DNA of 64,000 bases. Origin: Nitrosomonas sp. JL21. Lineage in GTDB: Bacteria; Pseudomonadota; Gammaproteobacteria; Burkholderiales; Nitrosomonadaceae. The DNA lies in NCBI RefSeq assembly GCF_009833095.1, contig NZ_QRCB01000024.1, forward strand, positions 62,001 through 126,000, in the 5' to 3' direction. The translations under genes and the position numbers were made by a program. Numbering within the stretch: position 1 is the first letter of the stretch; each line of letters begins with the position of its first letter. This document shows, one piece after another, positions 28,473 through 37,565 of the stretch. Under the pieces are notes generated by a model. That model was not told where the DNA came from, searched no databases, and saw only the letters and a list, made by a program, of their open reading frames with translations.

Positions 28473-31394
28473 TCAAGCTTCTGTTTTCTCCGACTCCAAC
28501 AAAAAATCACTGATGGGTCCGGGCTTGCCAATGTAATACCCCTGCGCATAATCGATATCCATCTTTTCGATCAACGACAAAATTTCCGCGCTTTCGACGA
28601 ATTCTGCCGTGATTTTTTTGCCGAAGCCGCGGGCCACGCTACAAAGCGCATTGACCAGAATCACGTCGTCGCTCCCCGCTGATAGGGTTCGTATGAAGGA
28701 ACCATCGATTTTAACGACGTCCACGGGCAGTTCTCTCAGGTAATAGAAGGATGAGAAACCGACACCAAAATCGTCCAGTACAAATCCGCACCCTAGTTCC
28801 TTGATTTCCTTCATTAAAGCTCGTGCACCGGGTAAATCTTCCAATGCCGCCGTTTCCGTGATTTCGAACATTAGATTTTCCGGATCGATTTGATACGTCA
28901 TCAATTGTTCCTTGAGAATGGGGAGTAATTGCGGGTCATTGAACGCATGCGCGGATAAATTGATAGAGAAATTGACCGGATTGCCGCTCTCAATAATCTT
29001 GGCGGCATGGGCAATCGATTTCCGCAGCACCATATGATCAATGGCATGAATCAAGCCCGTATGTTCGGCGGCAAGAATGAAATCTGCGGGTGAACGTATC
29101 GCGCCATCCGTGTCCCTCATGCGAAGCAGCACTTCGTAATGAGTGATTTCCTTGCTTTTCACGTTCATGATGGGTTGGAGATACAGCATGAAATTATCAT
29201 GCAAATGAGCATATTCAATCTTCTCTTTCCAATACACCAAAGTATGGATACGCTCACGATTCCGATCATTATCGGAAAATAAATACCAGGTATTGCGTCC
29301 TATGGCTTTCGCCTGGTACATGGCAAGATCAGCCGCCGCCAGCAAATCCTGAATATTTGAACCGTGTTCGGGGAATAACGCGATACCGATACTGGCAGAA
29401 ATTTTATGGGTGCGGTTATTGATCGTGAGATGCGCAGCCTGATCCAATTGATTCAGGACTTTCTTAGCCACTTCGATGGCGCCATCGGCATTGATTTCCG
29501 GCAAAATGATCGCAAACTCATCGCCACCGAGACGGCCGGTGATATCATCGGCACGAATGGTTTCATCGAGCATCGTTGCAACAATTTTAAGTAATGCATC
29601 GCCTGCTTGATGCCCGCTGGTATCGTTGATGTACTTGAAGCGATCCAAATCGAAGAACAACAGCGCTCCAGGATGCCGGTAGCGCTCCGCGCGACTCAGT
29701 ACTTGCTCTAGTTCTTCACTGAAACGGCGCCGATTGAACATATTAGTTAATGGGTCATGATCCGCCAGCCACGCCAAATGACCTTCTACCCGTTTATATT
29801 CCGTGACATCCAATCCCACGGATAGTATGGAGGGATCTTCCTCCGAATTCCAGCTCAAGTGCGAGTGCAACCAAGCGACATGACGCGTTGATCCATCCTT
29901 GCAATGCGTAATCGCCTCATGACGTAATTGCATTTTATGACCGGTATGAATTTCCTTGAAGCGCTCTTTTGAATCCTGTGAATCATATTCCGGAATGAGA
30001 ATGCTCAGAAAGGATTTACCCTGCAGATCCTTTTCGGAATATCGTGTCAACATCTCTCCATAGGCATTCACTGAAATAATCTTACCTTCATGATTTTGTG
30101 TCAGCACAATCGCTTGTGCGGTATCCAATAAGTTTTTGACAAAATCCCTCTCCCGGCTCAATTCGTCCCGTTGCTCAATCAACATTTTGGTTCGGGTGGA
30201 TACTTTGAGCTCCAGCTTTTCCAATTGCAGCGATAGCGCCACCGCAGCCTCAGCGAGCGTATCGATTTCATCGCTATCTCGATGTGCACGGCCTGATGAA
30301 GCCAACGACAGACGGAAATTTTCAAACTGGCCATTGGCCAGTAACGGCAGTGCAATCGCGACATCCCGCAAGCGCGACAATAAGCGTGTAAAGATCAGCA
30401 GCAGCAATACTTCGGAAATAATCAAACCGAATATGCCTATTAATGCAATTTTCCAAATAGAATCATGGATATTTTTCACGGCAGCGGTCACATCGGTAAT
30501 GACGATCAAGTGCGCGTTATCCGGCTCCACCGAATTTAAAGGCAATAGCTTGACTTGCTGATAGTGATGATTCCAGAAAAACTGAATCCCATCATTCAGA
30601 ACCGCAAGATCTGAATAAAACTGAGAGACATTGCTGAGCATCGCAAAATTCTTTTCTCGTGTAGTCAATGCAGAAATTTGCACTTCCCACGGCGGAATAT
30701 CTGCATCTTCGAGTTGCGTTGCATTTTTTCTTTTTTTGACGAGCAAACCAATGTCAGCCCCAAATATTCGCTTGAATGCCAGCAAAACATCCGCAAGAGA
30801 AATTCCCAGCACGACGGCGCCTACTTTACGTCCTTCCACTAAAAGCGGCGCTACGATGAGCTGCAAACAGCTTTCTCTGCACAATAACGGACTGATTGGC
30901 CGTTCGGATCGATTAACCTGGCTTACCCAATCGAGCAACATATTCTGCTCGTAGAACGTCGAGCCGAGATTATCCCAGCTTGCATTCAAATCGTTGGATT
31001 GGTTATAAAAATAAATGAATTCAATGCCATTATGCAATTGCAACAACGCCCAGTGCTGATCAAAAGCTTTATCGATGCTTTCTCCATCGTTGACCAGAAG
31101 CGCCTTTTTCATACCATCGAGAAATGGAATAATTTCTGCAAGCTGGTACAGATTCTGTGAAGTATTGTTGATTAAATTATCAATTTCTCTGGAATAGCGC
31201 CGGTAATCGGTATCACGTTGGCTATCGAAATTGGCCATCAAGCTTAAATAGCTGATGAAACAAAATATTACTACCAGGGCAAGCAACAACAAGCTGCTGC
31301 TGAGTGAAATTTTCCAACGCAAACTCCGGAATCGCTTCCTGGGAAAGGGAGCAATGGGGATTTTTTCTAATTGATACTCAGAACTTTTATCCAT
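28473..31394 (-). CDS. Membrane-bound GGDEF/EAL protein with periplasmic sensor and PAS domain
   Basis: This 973-residue c-di-GMP turnover enzyme has two membrane segments (about 30-55 and 335-355) around a periplasmic sensor domain of about 270 residues. A short coiled region and a PAS domain (about 420-530) follow. The GGDEF domain has RLGGDEFAIIL with an RADD inhibitory-site motif upstream. The EAL domain has EVL in place of EAL, and FEITE, DDFGVGFSS, KIDGSF, EFVES and AQGYYIG. All catalytic signatures look intact, so both synthesis and breakdown are possible. It is the last gene of the acyltransferase/PBP/porin operon, 12 bases after the porin. Confidence 0.92.
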   Translation of the reverse strand: MDKSSEYQLEKIPIAPFPRKRFRSLRWKISLSSSLLLLALVVIFCFISYLSLMANFDSQRDTDYRRYSREIDNLINNTSQNLYQLAEIIPFLDGMKKALLVNDGESIDKAFDQHWALLQLHNGIEFIYFYNQSNDLNASWDNLGSTFYEQNMLLDWVSQVNRSERPISPLLCRESCLQLIVAPLLVEGRKVGAVVLGISLADVLLAFKRIFGADIGLLVKKRKNATQLEDADIPPWEVQISALTTREKNFAMLSNVSQFYSDLAVLNDGIQFFWNHHYQQVKLLPLNSVEPDNAHLIVITDVTAAVKNIHDSIWKIALIGIFGLIISEVLLLLIFTRLLSRLRDVAIALPLLANGQFENFRLSLASSGRAHRDSDEIDTLAEAAVALSLQLEKLELKVSTRTKMLIEQRDELSRERDFVKNLLDTAQAIVLTQNHEGKIISVNAYGEMLTRYSEKDLQGKSFLSILIPEYDSQDSKERFKEIHTGHKMQLRHEAITHCKDGSTRHVAWLHSHLSWNSEEDPSILSVGLDVTEYKRVEGHLAWLADHDPLTNMFNRRRFSEELEQVLSRAERYRHPGALLFFDLDRFKYINDTSGHQAGDALLKIVATMLDETIRADDITGRLGGDEFAIILPEINADGAIEVAKKVLNQLDQAAHLTINNRTHKISASIGIALFPEHGSNIQDLLAAADLAMYQAKAIGRNTWYLFSDNDRNRERIHTLVYWKEKIEYAHLHDNFMLYLQPIMNVKSKEITHYEVLLRMRDTDGAIRSPADFILAAEHTGLIHAIDHMVLRKSIAHAAKIIESGNPVNFSINLSAHAFNDPQLLPILKEQLMTYQIDPENLMFEITETAALEDLPGARALMKEIKELGCGFVLDDFGVGFSSFYYLRELPVDVVKIDGSFIRTLSAGSDDVILVNALCSVARGFGKKITAEFVESAEILSLIEKMDIDYAQGYYIGKPGPISDFLLESEKTEA

Positions 31395-31406
31395 AAGACA
31401 TTCCGA

Positions 31407-32837
31407 TCAGAACCGGTAAGAAGCCTGAATGGCGTACAAATCCCAGTGTTGGCTTGTGGGTCCTTCAGCAGGTGTGTTATCAAGTCTCGATAGCCATCCA
31501 GTGCCATTAACTCGATGATACTCAGCGCGCAGCATGAATTCCGGTGTGACATTCCAGCGCAAGCCTACCGTGATATCCTTGGCAAAACGCGAGTGCGGGG
31601 CTATCTCGAGCTTATGCTGAGCAAGCATTTCTGCTGCAAACTCTTTACCACTTCGATCGGATCTATCCGTATAGAGCACATCATATCGAATAAATGCCTC
31701 CCACTTTGGAGTAAAACGATATTCCCCTTGAACATAATAGCTTTCTCCGAAAAAATCTGCTTTATTCAACAGCATGGTATCACCAAATGTATGACCGTAT
31801 TTAAAATGACGCAAAGCATACTCCGACGTTATGCTCCATCGCTCTGCATTGTATTGAGCAGAAAAATAAATGGGCGTAAATTGTAGCGAACCAGCACGAA
31901 TTGGATCGATTGCACCTTGAGGATCATAGCTAGTATTCAACCATATTCCACTGATCCCTAGGCGCAATCGCTTATCATTGGTCTCAAAAATCCCACGACC
32001 AATATAGGATGCTTCTCTTTTTAAATGACCTGAAGGGCCAGGCGCAATAAGTGAAACTTCTGTATCTCTATCGCTGACAATGGGCCACCACACCCCAAAT
32101 TGCGTAGAAAAGGTACCCAAGTTTCCAATCGCCGTTTCCCCATATAACTGTACGGAATCCCCTGAAAGCCCCAGGTTGCGGGTACGATCGAAATAAATCG
32201 ACTGCGGCAATAAGATACTGGGCCGGGTATGCGCCACATCCCGGGTTTCATTATAAAACCCGAAGGGATTCTTCAATCGACCGATCCGAATGCCATATTG
32301 ATTGGCATCATAGGAATACAATTGATAATCCAGAATGGCGTAATCGAGCCGTGGCATTCCGCTATTTCCCTTACCGGCACGCCGTGATAATACCTGTGCA
32401 GATAATTGCAGCTTAGGCAATGGCCGAACAGAAACATTCAGGCCCGCTTCGGTTAACCCGAAACTGCCGCCGTTGTCGCTGTTGCCAAACACATCATTAT
32501 CCGAGGTTGTAATATAACCTTGACTCGCAAAACCATGAATTTGCAAATCTCCTGGTAATTCCTTGGTGCGGAACCAATTGACTGTCTTATTGAAGAAATT
32601 AGGTTTCTGCTTAGCCGTGCTCATACTTGATTCCACGGCTTGCGCTGGCAATTCCGAAGTTGGTAGCAGCGGCATCGATTGTTGCGCTGATTCGATTTTT
32701 TTATGAGTCTGATCAATGCCTTGTGCCTGAACAGATAAGCCACCCGTCAGCAATAAAAGTAGCAGCGCCCTGCCCCATGGGCAGGTAACTGTAACTATAC
32801 GATAGCTACTTAATCTGGAGCACGTTAACTGTATCAT
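31407..32837 (-). CDS. Outer-membrane porin-like beta-barrel protein
   Basis: The 476-residue protein has a hydrophobic segment RALLLLLLTGG and an AQA cleavage region at residue 36-38. The rest is rich in alternating aromatic strands (QYGIRIGRLKNPFGFYN, KWEAFIRYDVLY, EFMLRAEYHRVNG) and ends in ASYRF, the terminal Phe needed for barrel insertion. It resembles the phosphate-selective or general porin type by look only. The start overlaps the upstream gene by 32 bases. Its substrate is unknown; its neighbours are a binding-protein-like gene and a c-di-GMP enzyme. Confidence 0.85.
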   Translation of the reverse strand: MIQLTCSRLSSYRIVTVTCPWGRALLLLLLTGGLSVQAQGIDQTHKKIESAQQSMPLLPTSELPAQAVESSMSTAKQKPNFFNKTVNWFRTKELPGDLQIHGFASQGYITTSDNDVFGNSDNGGSFGLTEAGLNVSVRPLPKLQLSAQVLSRRAGKGNSGMPRLDYAILDYQLYSYDANQYGIRIGRLKNPFGFYNETRDVAHTRPSILLPQSIYFDRTRNLGLSGDSVQLYGETAIGNLGTFSTQFGVWWPIVSDRDTEVSLIAPGPSGHLKREASYIGRGIFETNDKRLRLGISGIWLNTSYDPQGAIDPIRAGSLQFTPIYFSAQYNAERWSITSEYALRHFKYGHTFGDTMLLNKADFFGESYYVQGEYRFTPKWEAFIRYDVLYTDRSDRSGKEFAAEMLAQHKLEIAPHSRFAKDITVGLRWNVTPEFMLRAEYHRVNGTGWLSRLDNTPAEGPTSQHWDLYAIQASYRF

Positions 32838-33288
32838 TAATTTTTGCTCTCCATAAATAACCTATTGCGCCAGGCGTGCTTGCTACTTTCACAAGCATCT
32901 CGTCGATTGAATTTACTTTGATGGGTGCTTGGCCAGTACCTGAGAATACCAACCGGTCCCACATGGATCTCAATTGATAAGGAAATACATTCAGTATTTC
33001 CTTGGATACGCTTTGATGCAGTTCATCATCATCCGCTAGTACAAAAACTCTGATCTTGGCTCCATCGGGCCAGGTTTTTTGACGCATACTGAAGATTGAG
33101 CGCAGCGAATTGAGAGAAATTTCCTTTTCGCCCACCCCGGGATAAATCACGATATCATATTGATCGCTTGCCCATGTATCCGTATTGATAAATGAAAGCG
33201 ATGCCGACAATAAACAGCAAATCAATACTTTTATCGAAAATGAGAAGTAACGCAGAAATGTTGGTATCAAGAATTGGAATCCATTCAA
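32806..33288 (-). CDS. Small periplasmic-binding-protein-like protein (PstS-like)
   Basis: The 160-residue protein has a signal peptide (KVLICCLLSASLS, TWAS cleavage near residue 40). The mature part has VIYPGVGEKEISLNSLRSIFSMRQKTWPDGAKIRVFVL, a WDRLVFSG segment and KVASTPGAIGYL, which match the single-lobe type II periplasmic-binding fold seen in small phosphate-binding-like proteins. The frame begins at a TTG, with no clear ribosome binding site. It is 10 bases after the acyltransferase and overlaps the porin. A role in sensing a small ligand for the downstream enzyme is an inference. Confidence 0.8.
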   Translation of the reverse strand: MNGFQFLIPTFLRYFSFSIKVLICCLLSASLSFINTDTWASDQYDIVIYPGVGEKEISLNSLRSIFSMRQKTWPDGAKIRVFVLADDDELHQSVSKEILNVFPYQLRSMWDRLVFSGTGQAPIKVNSIDEMLVKVASTPGAIGYLWRAKINDTVNVLQIK

Positions 33289-33298
33289 AGAATATTTT

Positions 33299-34090
33299 CT
33301 AATTCAATACCTTTTCATCGGAAGAAATAAAGGGATCGTATTTGCCGCAATCTGTCACGACTTCCCAAGCATCATGATGTTGGGTGTACATTCTGGTTAA
33401 GACTTCTTCAACCTTGACGAAATAAGGGCGACGCATGCCATGATAATTTACTGGGGGGCCGATCGGATTAAATTCTAATCCGTCATAACTGAGTAATCTG
33501 TTCAACGCGGGATCCATGACTGAGAGCCAGTTTCTGATCCCATATTTTTTTGACATACGAACCACACCCGCCATGAGCACCAAGGCAATGTTGAGGGCTG
33601 AGCGGCGATCCGTACCTCGCCTTTCGTGCGATACAATTTTATTGATGCTAGCGCTGGAAAGAGCTTTGCGACGTTCTCCCTTGCGCCGCTCTTCTCCTTT
33701 ACGTCGATCAAATTGACTAACCACTACAAAACGTGAAATCTCTGCAGTTTGTTTTCGTGGCAGAGATTTGATATCACAGAGCTCTGGATCTGAGTGTCCA
33801 TATAATTCAACAGGGAGCAATTTATCAGGCTCAGATGAGTCTTCTAAGATGAGACGAACAGTGCCTATATAGGCGCCCGTCGGCCGGTATTTTAAGAGCG
33901 CATGAGAAGAATGGTGATCATAATCATCAGTCTCAAGCATATCGGGACACTGATCGGCATCAAATCCCGGCAGACGCTTTTCCACACACAACACCTGATA
34001 GCGAATTCCATAAACTTTTTCAAGTAACTCTGTCGTATCAGCTATTACGATTTCAAAAAATTTCTGAAAGCTATTGTACAAATCATTCAT
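33299..34090 (-). CDS. Exosortase/PEP-CTERM-associated N-acyltransferase (N-acyl amino acid synthase type)
   Basis: The protein of 263 residues belongs to the GNAT-like family linked to exosortase systems, related to FeeM N-acyl amino acid synthases that use acyl carrier protein. Segments used are EKVYGIRYQVLCVEKRLPG, HALLKYRPTGAYIGTVRLI and KQTAEISRFVVVSQFDRR. There is a basic stretch (RRKGEERRKGERRKA) in the middle, similar to an insert seen in this family. ATG 34090 (MNDLYNSFQKFF) is preferred over the upstream frame start. It leads an operon with a binding-protein-like gene, a porin and a GGDEF/EAL enzyme. The acyl donor and acceptor are unknown. Confidence 0.85.
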   Translation of the reverse strand: MNDLYNSFQKFFEIVIADTTELLEKVYGIRYQVLCVEKRLPGFDADQCPDMLETDDYDHHSSHALLKYRPTGAYIGTVRLILEDSSEPDKLLPVELYGHSDPELCDIKSLPRKQTAEISRFVVVSQFDRRKGEERRKGERRKALSSASINKIVSHERRGTDRRSALNIALVLMAGVVRMSKKYGIRNWLSVMDPALNRLLSYDGLEFNPIGPPVNYHGMRRPYFVKVEEVLTRMYTQHHDAWEVVTDCGKYDPFISSDEKVLN

Positions 34091-34589
34091 AGAATCACCC
34101 AGTTTAATTATCTCCGGCAATACTTATATTCTGACAATTATGCACACCCATTTCTTGATTCAGAAACTGCCAAATAGTCAATTTATATCTATAAATATAA
34201 GCCTGGTTTTCTTTATATCATTTATAAATTAGAGTAAAAACAGCAGCCCTATTTCATGATTTTGAACTGCTCGCGTATTAATCATGGGATTAAGGATTCA
34301 CTAAGAACTAAACTCCGACTTTTTTAATGGCTCTATTTTCTGTTCACTGTATATTGGTCAATAACTTTCTCGTCTTACACCTGGGATCGTTTACTCCTTC
34401 CTAATTAGCACAATAAATTTTGCTTATTTAAGTATATTTAACATTAATATTCAACTGATCCTTATCATTTCCCAAATTAATCCTAACAAAGGTCTCAATT
34501 TGTGCATTATACGCAACATACACACTTAAAAAATCTATTTGGTCAATGTCTTATAGGTCAATTAATCTATGAGCTTTGTAGTATTAATC
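34091..34589. other. AT-rich non-coding region before the acyltransferase operon
   Basis: About 500 bases without a credible gene. It must contain the promoter of the acyltransferase operon (minus strand). Three copies of GGTCAAT lie at 34356, 34541 and 34556, the last two spaced 15 bases apart. No acyl carrier protein gene is present. No terminator was recognised after the decarboxylase. Confidence 0.6.
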
Positions 34590-35825
34590 TTATACTAACA
34601 CTTCAATGGGCAAGGGATGATTCAGAAATGCCTGGGGACTTGCAGTCAAGCCATAAGCTCCAGATTGCAAAATAACCACCAAATCTCCTACAGAAGCTTT
34701 GGCCATGGGTAATTGATCGGCCAGGATATCCAGCGGAGTACACAAAGGCCCAACCACTGAAACCACTTCCCGCTCACTGCCGCGAACTTTATTGCCGATG
34801 ATGACCGGATAATTTTTTCGAATAACCTGGCCAAAATTACCCGAAGCTGCCAAGTTGTGATGCAAGCCACCGTCTGTTATCAAAAATGTTTTCCCTCTTG
34901 AGAATTTACGCTCCAGTACCCGGCATACATAGACTCCAGCTTCTCCCACGAAATACCTTCCAAGTTCCAGAGCTATTCTCGTAGAAGGAATATGCCGCTT
35001 CAAACGAACGATCAACCTCTGCAGGGTTTCTCCAACGGCTAGTAAATCCAATGGACGCTCACCCGGAAAATACGGAATACCGAACCCTCCACCGATATTG
35101 ATCAGCTTGATCGGAAAAGATGCATACGCCGCCAGCCGAATCGCCAATTGCATCGTGTTTTCATGAGCCTCTTGTATTGCCGCAGTATTCAGATTTTGTG
35201 AACCGCTGAAAATGTGAAATCCAATACATTCCAAACCCATATAGTCGATTTGCTTTAATAAGCCAGGCATACACTCAGCATCAACGCCGAAGGGCGTGGC
35301 GCCGCCACCCATTTTCATGCCAGAAGATTTAAGCTCAAAATTCGGATTAATACGTATCGCCACTTGAGGGCGGATGCCTAACGAATCCCCCAATTGGGCA
35401 ATTAATGCCAGTTCCTGCGAAGACTCGACATTCAAAAGCACTCCAGCGGCAATGGCGCAACGCAGTTCATGTTCCTTTTTTCCTGGCCCGGCAAAACTGA
35501 CAGAAGCCGGGGGCATGGGAGTATCCAGTGCCACTTTCATTTCCCCTACCGATGCCACATCGATACCGTCAACCAGACTCGCAAGATGTTGTACCACAGC
35601 AGGCATCGGATTGGCTTTCATCGCATAATGTAATTGAATCTCAGGTGGTAGAGACTGGCGCAGCAAAACAACTCGATCGGTCATTTGCTGGCGATCATAG
35701 GCATAAAAGGGGGTTGTGCCGATGCGTTGCGCCAGCTGCGTCAATGCCATGCCGCCAATGTGCAAGCAGTCATTCTGAACGGGGAATTGGTGCAGTGGTG
35801 CATGTTCAGGTAATACGCTACTCAC
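34590..35825 (-). CDS. PLP-dependent decarboxylase, exosortase A system-associated
   Basis: This fold-type III PLP enzyme is related to diaminopimelate and ornithine decarboxylases. It has the PLP-lysine segment HYAMKANPMP, the glycine loop INIGGGFGIPYFPG, ELGRYFVGEAGVYV and CTPLDILAD near the C-terminus. The frame opens at 35879, inside the upstream gene; a GTG at 35825 behind a GAGGCG site, with an 8-base overlap, is the more likely start and gives 411 residues. Such enzymes are paired with an acyl-CoA ligase next to exosortase A genes in other genomes. The substrate is unknown. Confidence 0.85.
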   Translation of the reverse strand: MSSVLPEHAPLHQFPVQNDCLHIGGMALTQLAQRIGTTPFYAYDRQQMTDRVVLLRQSLPPEIQLHYAMKANPMPAVVQHLASLVDGIDVASVGEMKVALDTPMPPASVSFAGPGKKEHELRCAIAAGVLLNVESSQELALIAQLGDSLGIRPQVAIRINPNFELKSSGMKMGGGATPFGVDAECMPGLLKQIDYMGLECIGFHIFSGSQNLNTAAIQEAHENTMQLAIRLAAYASFPIKLINIGGGFGIPYFPGERPLDLLAVGETLQRLIVRLKRHIPSTRIALELGRYFVGEAGVYVCRVLERKFSRGKTFLITDGGLHHNLAASGNFGQVIRKNYPVIIGNKVRGSEREVVSVVGPLCTPLDILADQLPMAKASVGDLVVILQSGAYGLTASPQAFLNHPLPIEVLV

Positions 35826-37407
35826 TTTCCGCCTCAGTAAAGAAAAATTGCACTTCCTGGAAAATCGAGGCTCGGTCAATCTTGCCGTTCGGATTACGCG
35901 GCAAGGGGCCTACGCGTATTTCGATATGGTGTGGAAGCATATACGCCGGTAATCGCTGCTTGCAGTACTGCAATAATCGCCGGGAATCCAATATCACATT
36001 CCTCATGCCACATACCACGGCAATAATGGCCTGTCCTAACAACGGGTGCGGAATCCCCAATATTACAGCTTCCGCAACCTCTCCCGTGGAATACAGAATT
36101 TCCTCTATTTCAGTCGGACTGACTCGATAACCGGAGGTCTTGATCATCGCATCGCGCCGCTCGATGAAATACAAAAATCCTTCATCATCCATCCGCACGG
36201 TATCACCGGACCATGCTGCTATTTCAGCGATGGACAGACCTTCCCGATGAGTTGTAATCGGCCTGAAGCACTGTGCGGTTTTTTCAGCGTCACCCCAATA
36301 GCCCAGAGCGACAAAGGCACCCCGATGCACTAATTCTCCGGCTTCTCCAACTGCGCAACACGATCCATCTTCACGCAAAACAAGTATCTCAGCATTGGGT
36401 ACAGCTTTACCGATCGAATCCGGTTTCCGATCCAATTCTTCAGGGGCCAGAAACGTCGAACGAAAAGCCTCTGTAAATCCATACATCAAGAAAATTCGCG
36501 TTGCGGGCAATGCCCGTCGTAATCGATCGAGTGTTTTGCGCGGCATGACGCCCCCGGAATTGGTAATGTAACGCAATGACGTTATTCTTTCCCAGTTCAA
36601 GTCAGCCAATTGAATCCACAGCGGCGGCACGGCAGCGAGGCCGGTAATGCCATAGTGTTTGACAGCATGGATAATGTCATGTGGCAATAAGTAATTCATC
36701 AATACAGCAGCAGCGCCAACATGGAAAGCACTCATCAGTTGGTTCAATCCGTAATCGAAACTCAGCGGAAGCACTGTCAAAATCCGATCGTCAGATCGGT
36801 TTGCCAAGTATTGGCTGACGGATTTTGCGCCGGCCACGATATTCCGATGCGAAAGCACGACACCTTTCGGCTTGCCAGTACTGCCTGACGTATAAATGAT
36901 CGCCACCATATCCTGATCAATCGTCGGTGAGGCAACCCGTTTTCTTTGCTCATTGCCCAGGTCTTCCCACGGAATGATCGCACAACCATTCAGCGACGCC
37001 GGTTCACCCTCGATATCGATTGCAATGATCAAACACAGATCATGGCAATTCGCTAGAGCTGCCTGCAGTACCCTGAGTCGGGTGTGTGAGGTTACCAAGA
37101 TTCTCGCAGCACAGTCGTTTAAAATATAACTCACCTGTTCAGGTTTCAAAAGAGGATTAATGGGTACAAATACCCCTCCGGCCGCTGAAACCGCACCTAT
37201 CGCAATGACGGTTTCCAAACGTTTTTCCAAATAGATCGCGACCCGTTCAGCCCGTAGCAAGCCAAGCGAATGCAAGCCATGGGCTCGCACTTCGATCTCG
37301 GTGGCCAAAGCAGCATAGCTCATTGATCGCTCCTGATACAGGATGGCTTCAGCTTGCGGTGAGCGTTGGGCGGATTTAACGATCAGGTCGTGAATCAGAT
37401 CAGTCAT
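35818..37407 (-). CDS. Acyl-CoA ligase (AMP-forming), exosortase A system-associated
   Basis: The 529-residue ANL-family enzyme activates a carboxylic acid as acyl-adenylate. Visible motifs are IIYTSGSTGKPKGVVLSH (A3), YGFTEAF (A5), GDTVRMDDEGFLYFIERRD (A7-A8 with SGYRVSPTEIEE) and NPNGKIDR with the catalytic lysine near the C-terminus. ATG 37407 (MTDLIHDLIVKS) is preferred over the upstream start. Its end overlaps the decarboxylase start. The ligase/decarboxylase pair is a recognised part of exosortase A loci, but no exosortase or acyl carrier protein gene is present in this window. Confidence 0.87.
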   Translation of the reverse strand: MTDLIHDLIVKSAQRSPQAEAILYQERSMSYAALATEIEVRAHGLHSLGLLRAERVAIYLEKRLETVIAIGAVSAAGGVFVPINPLLKPEQVSYILNDCAARILVTSHTRLRVLQAALANCHDLCLIIAIDIEGEPASLNGCAIIPWEDLGNEQRKRVASPTIDQDMVAIIYTSGSTGKPKGVVLSHRNIVAGAKSVSQYLANRSDDRILTVLPLSFDYGLNQLMSAFHVGAAAVLMNYLLPHDIIHAVKHYGITGLAAVPPLWIQLADLNWERITSLRYITNSGGVMPRKTLDRLRRALPATRIFLMYGFTEAFRSTFLAPEELDRKPDSIGKAVPNAEILVLREDGSCCAVGEAGELVHRGAFVALGYWGDAEKTAQCFRPITTHREGLSIAEIAAWSGDTVRMDDEGFLYFIERRDAMIKTSGYRVSPTEIEEILYSTGEVAEAVILGIPHPLLGQAIIAVVCGMRNVILDSRRLLQYCKQRLPAYMLPHHIEIRVGPLPRNPNGKIDRASIFQEVQFFFTEAESE

Positions 37408-37565
37408 GTATTTCAATAATCTTGTGGATGCACATAAACAATCAGTCAAAGAGCGAATGCTATTATAATCATCTTGTTTTATCAGTGCTTAAATGAAAGA
37501 AGCACCACCAGTGCCATTCATAAAATGGCGTAACTATATAATTTTTTTCCACTCGTTCATACAAC

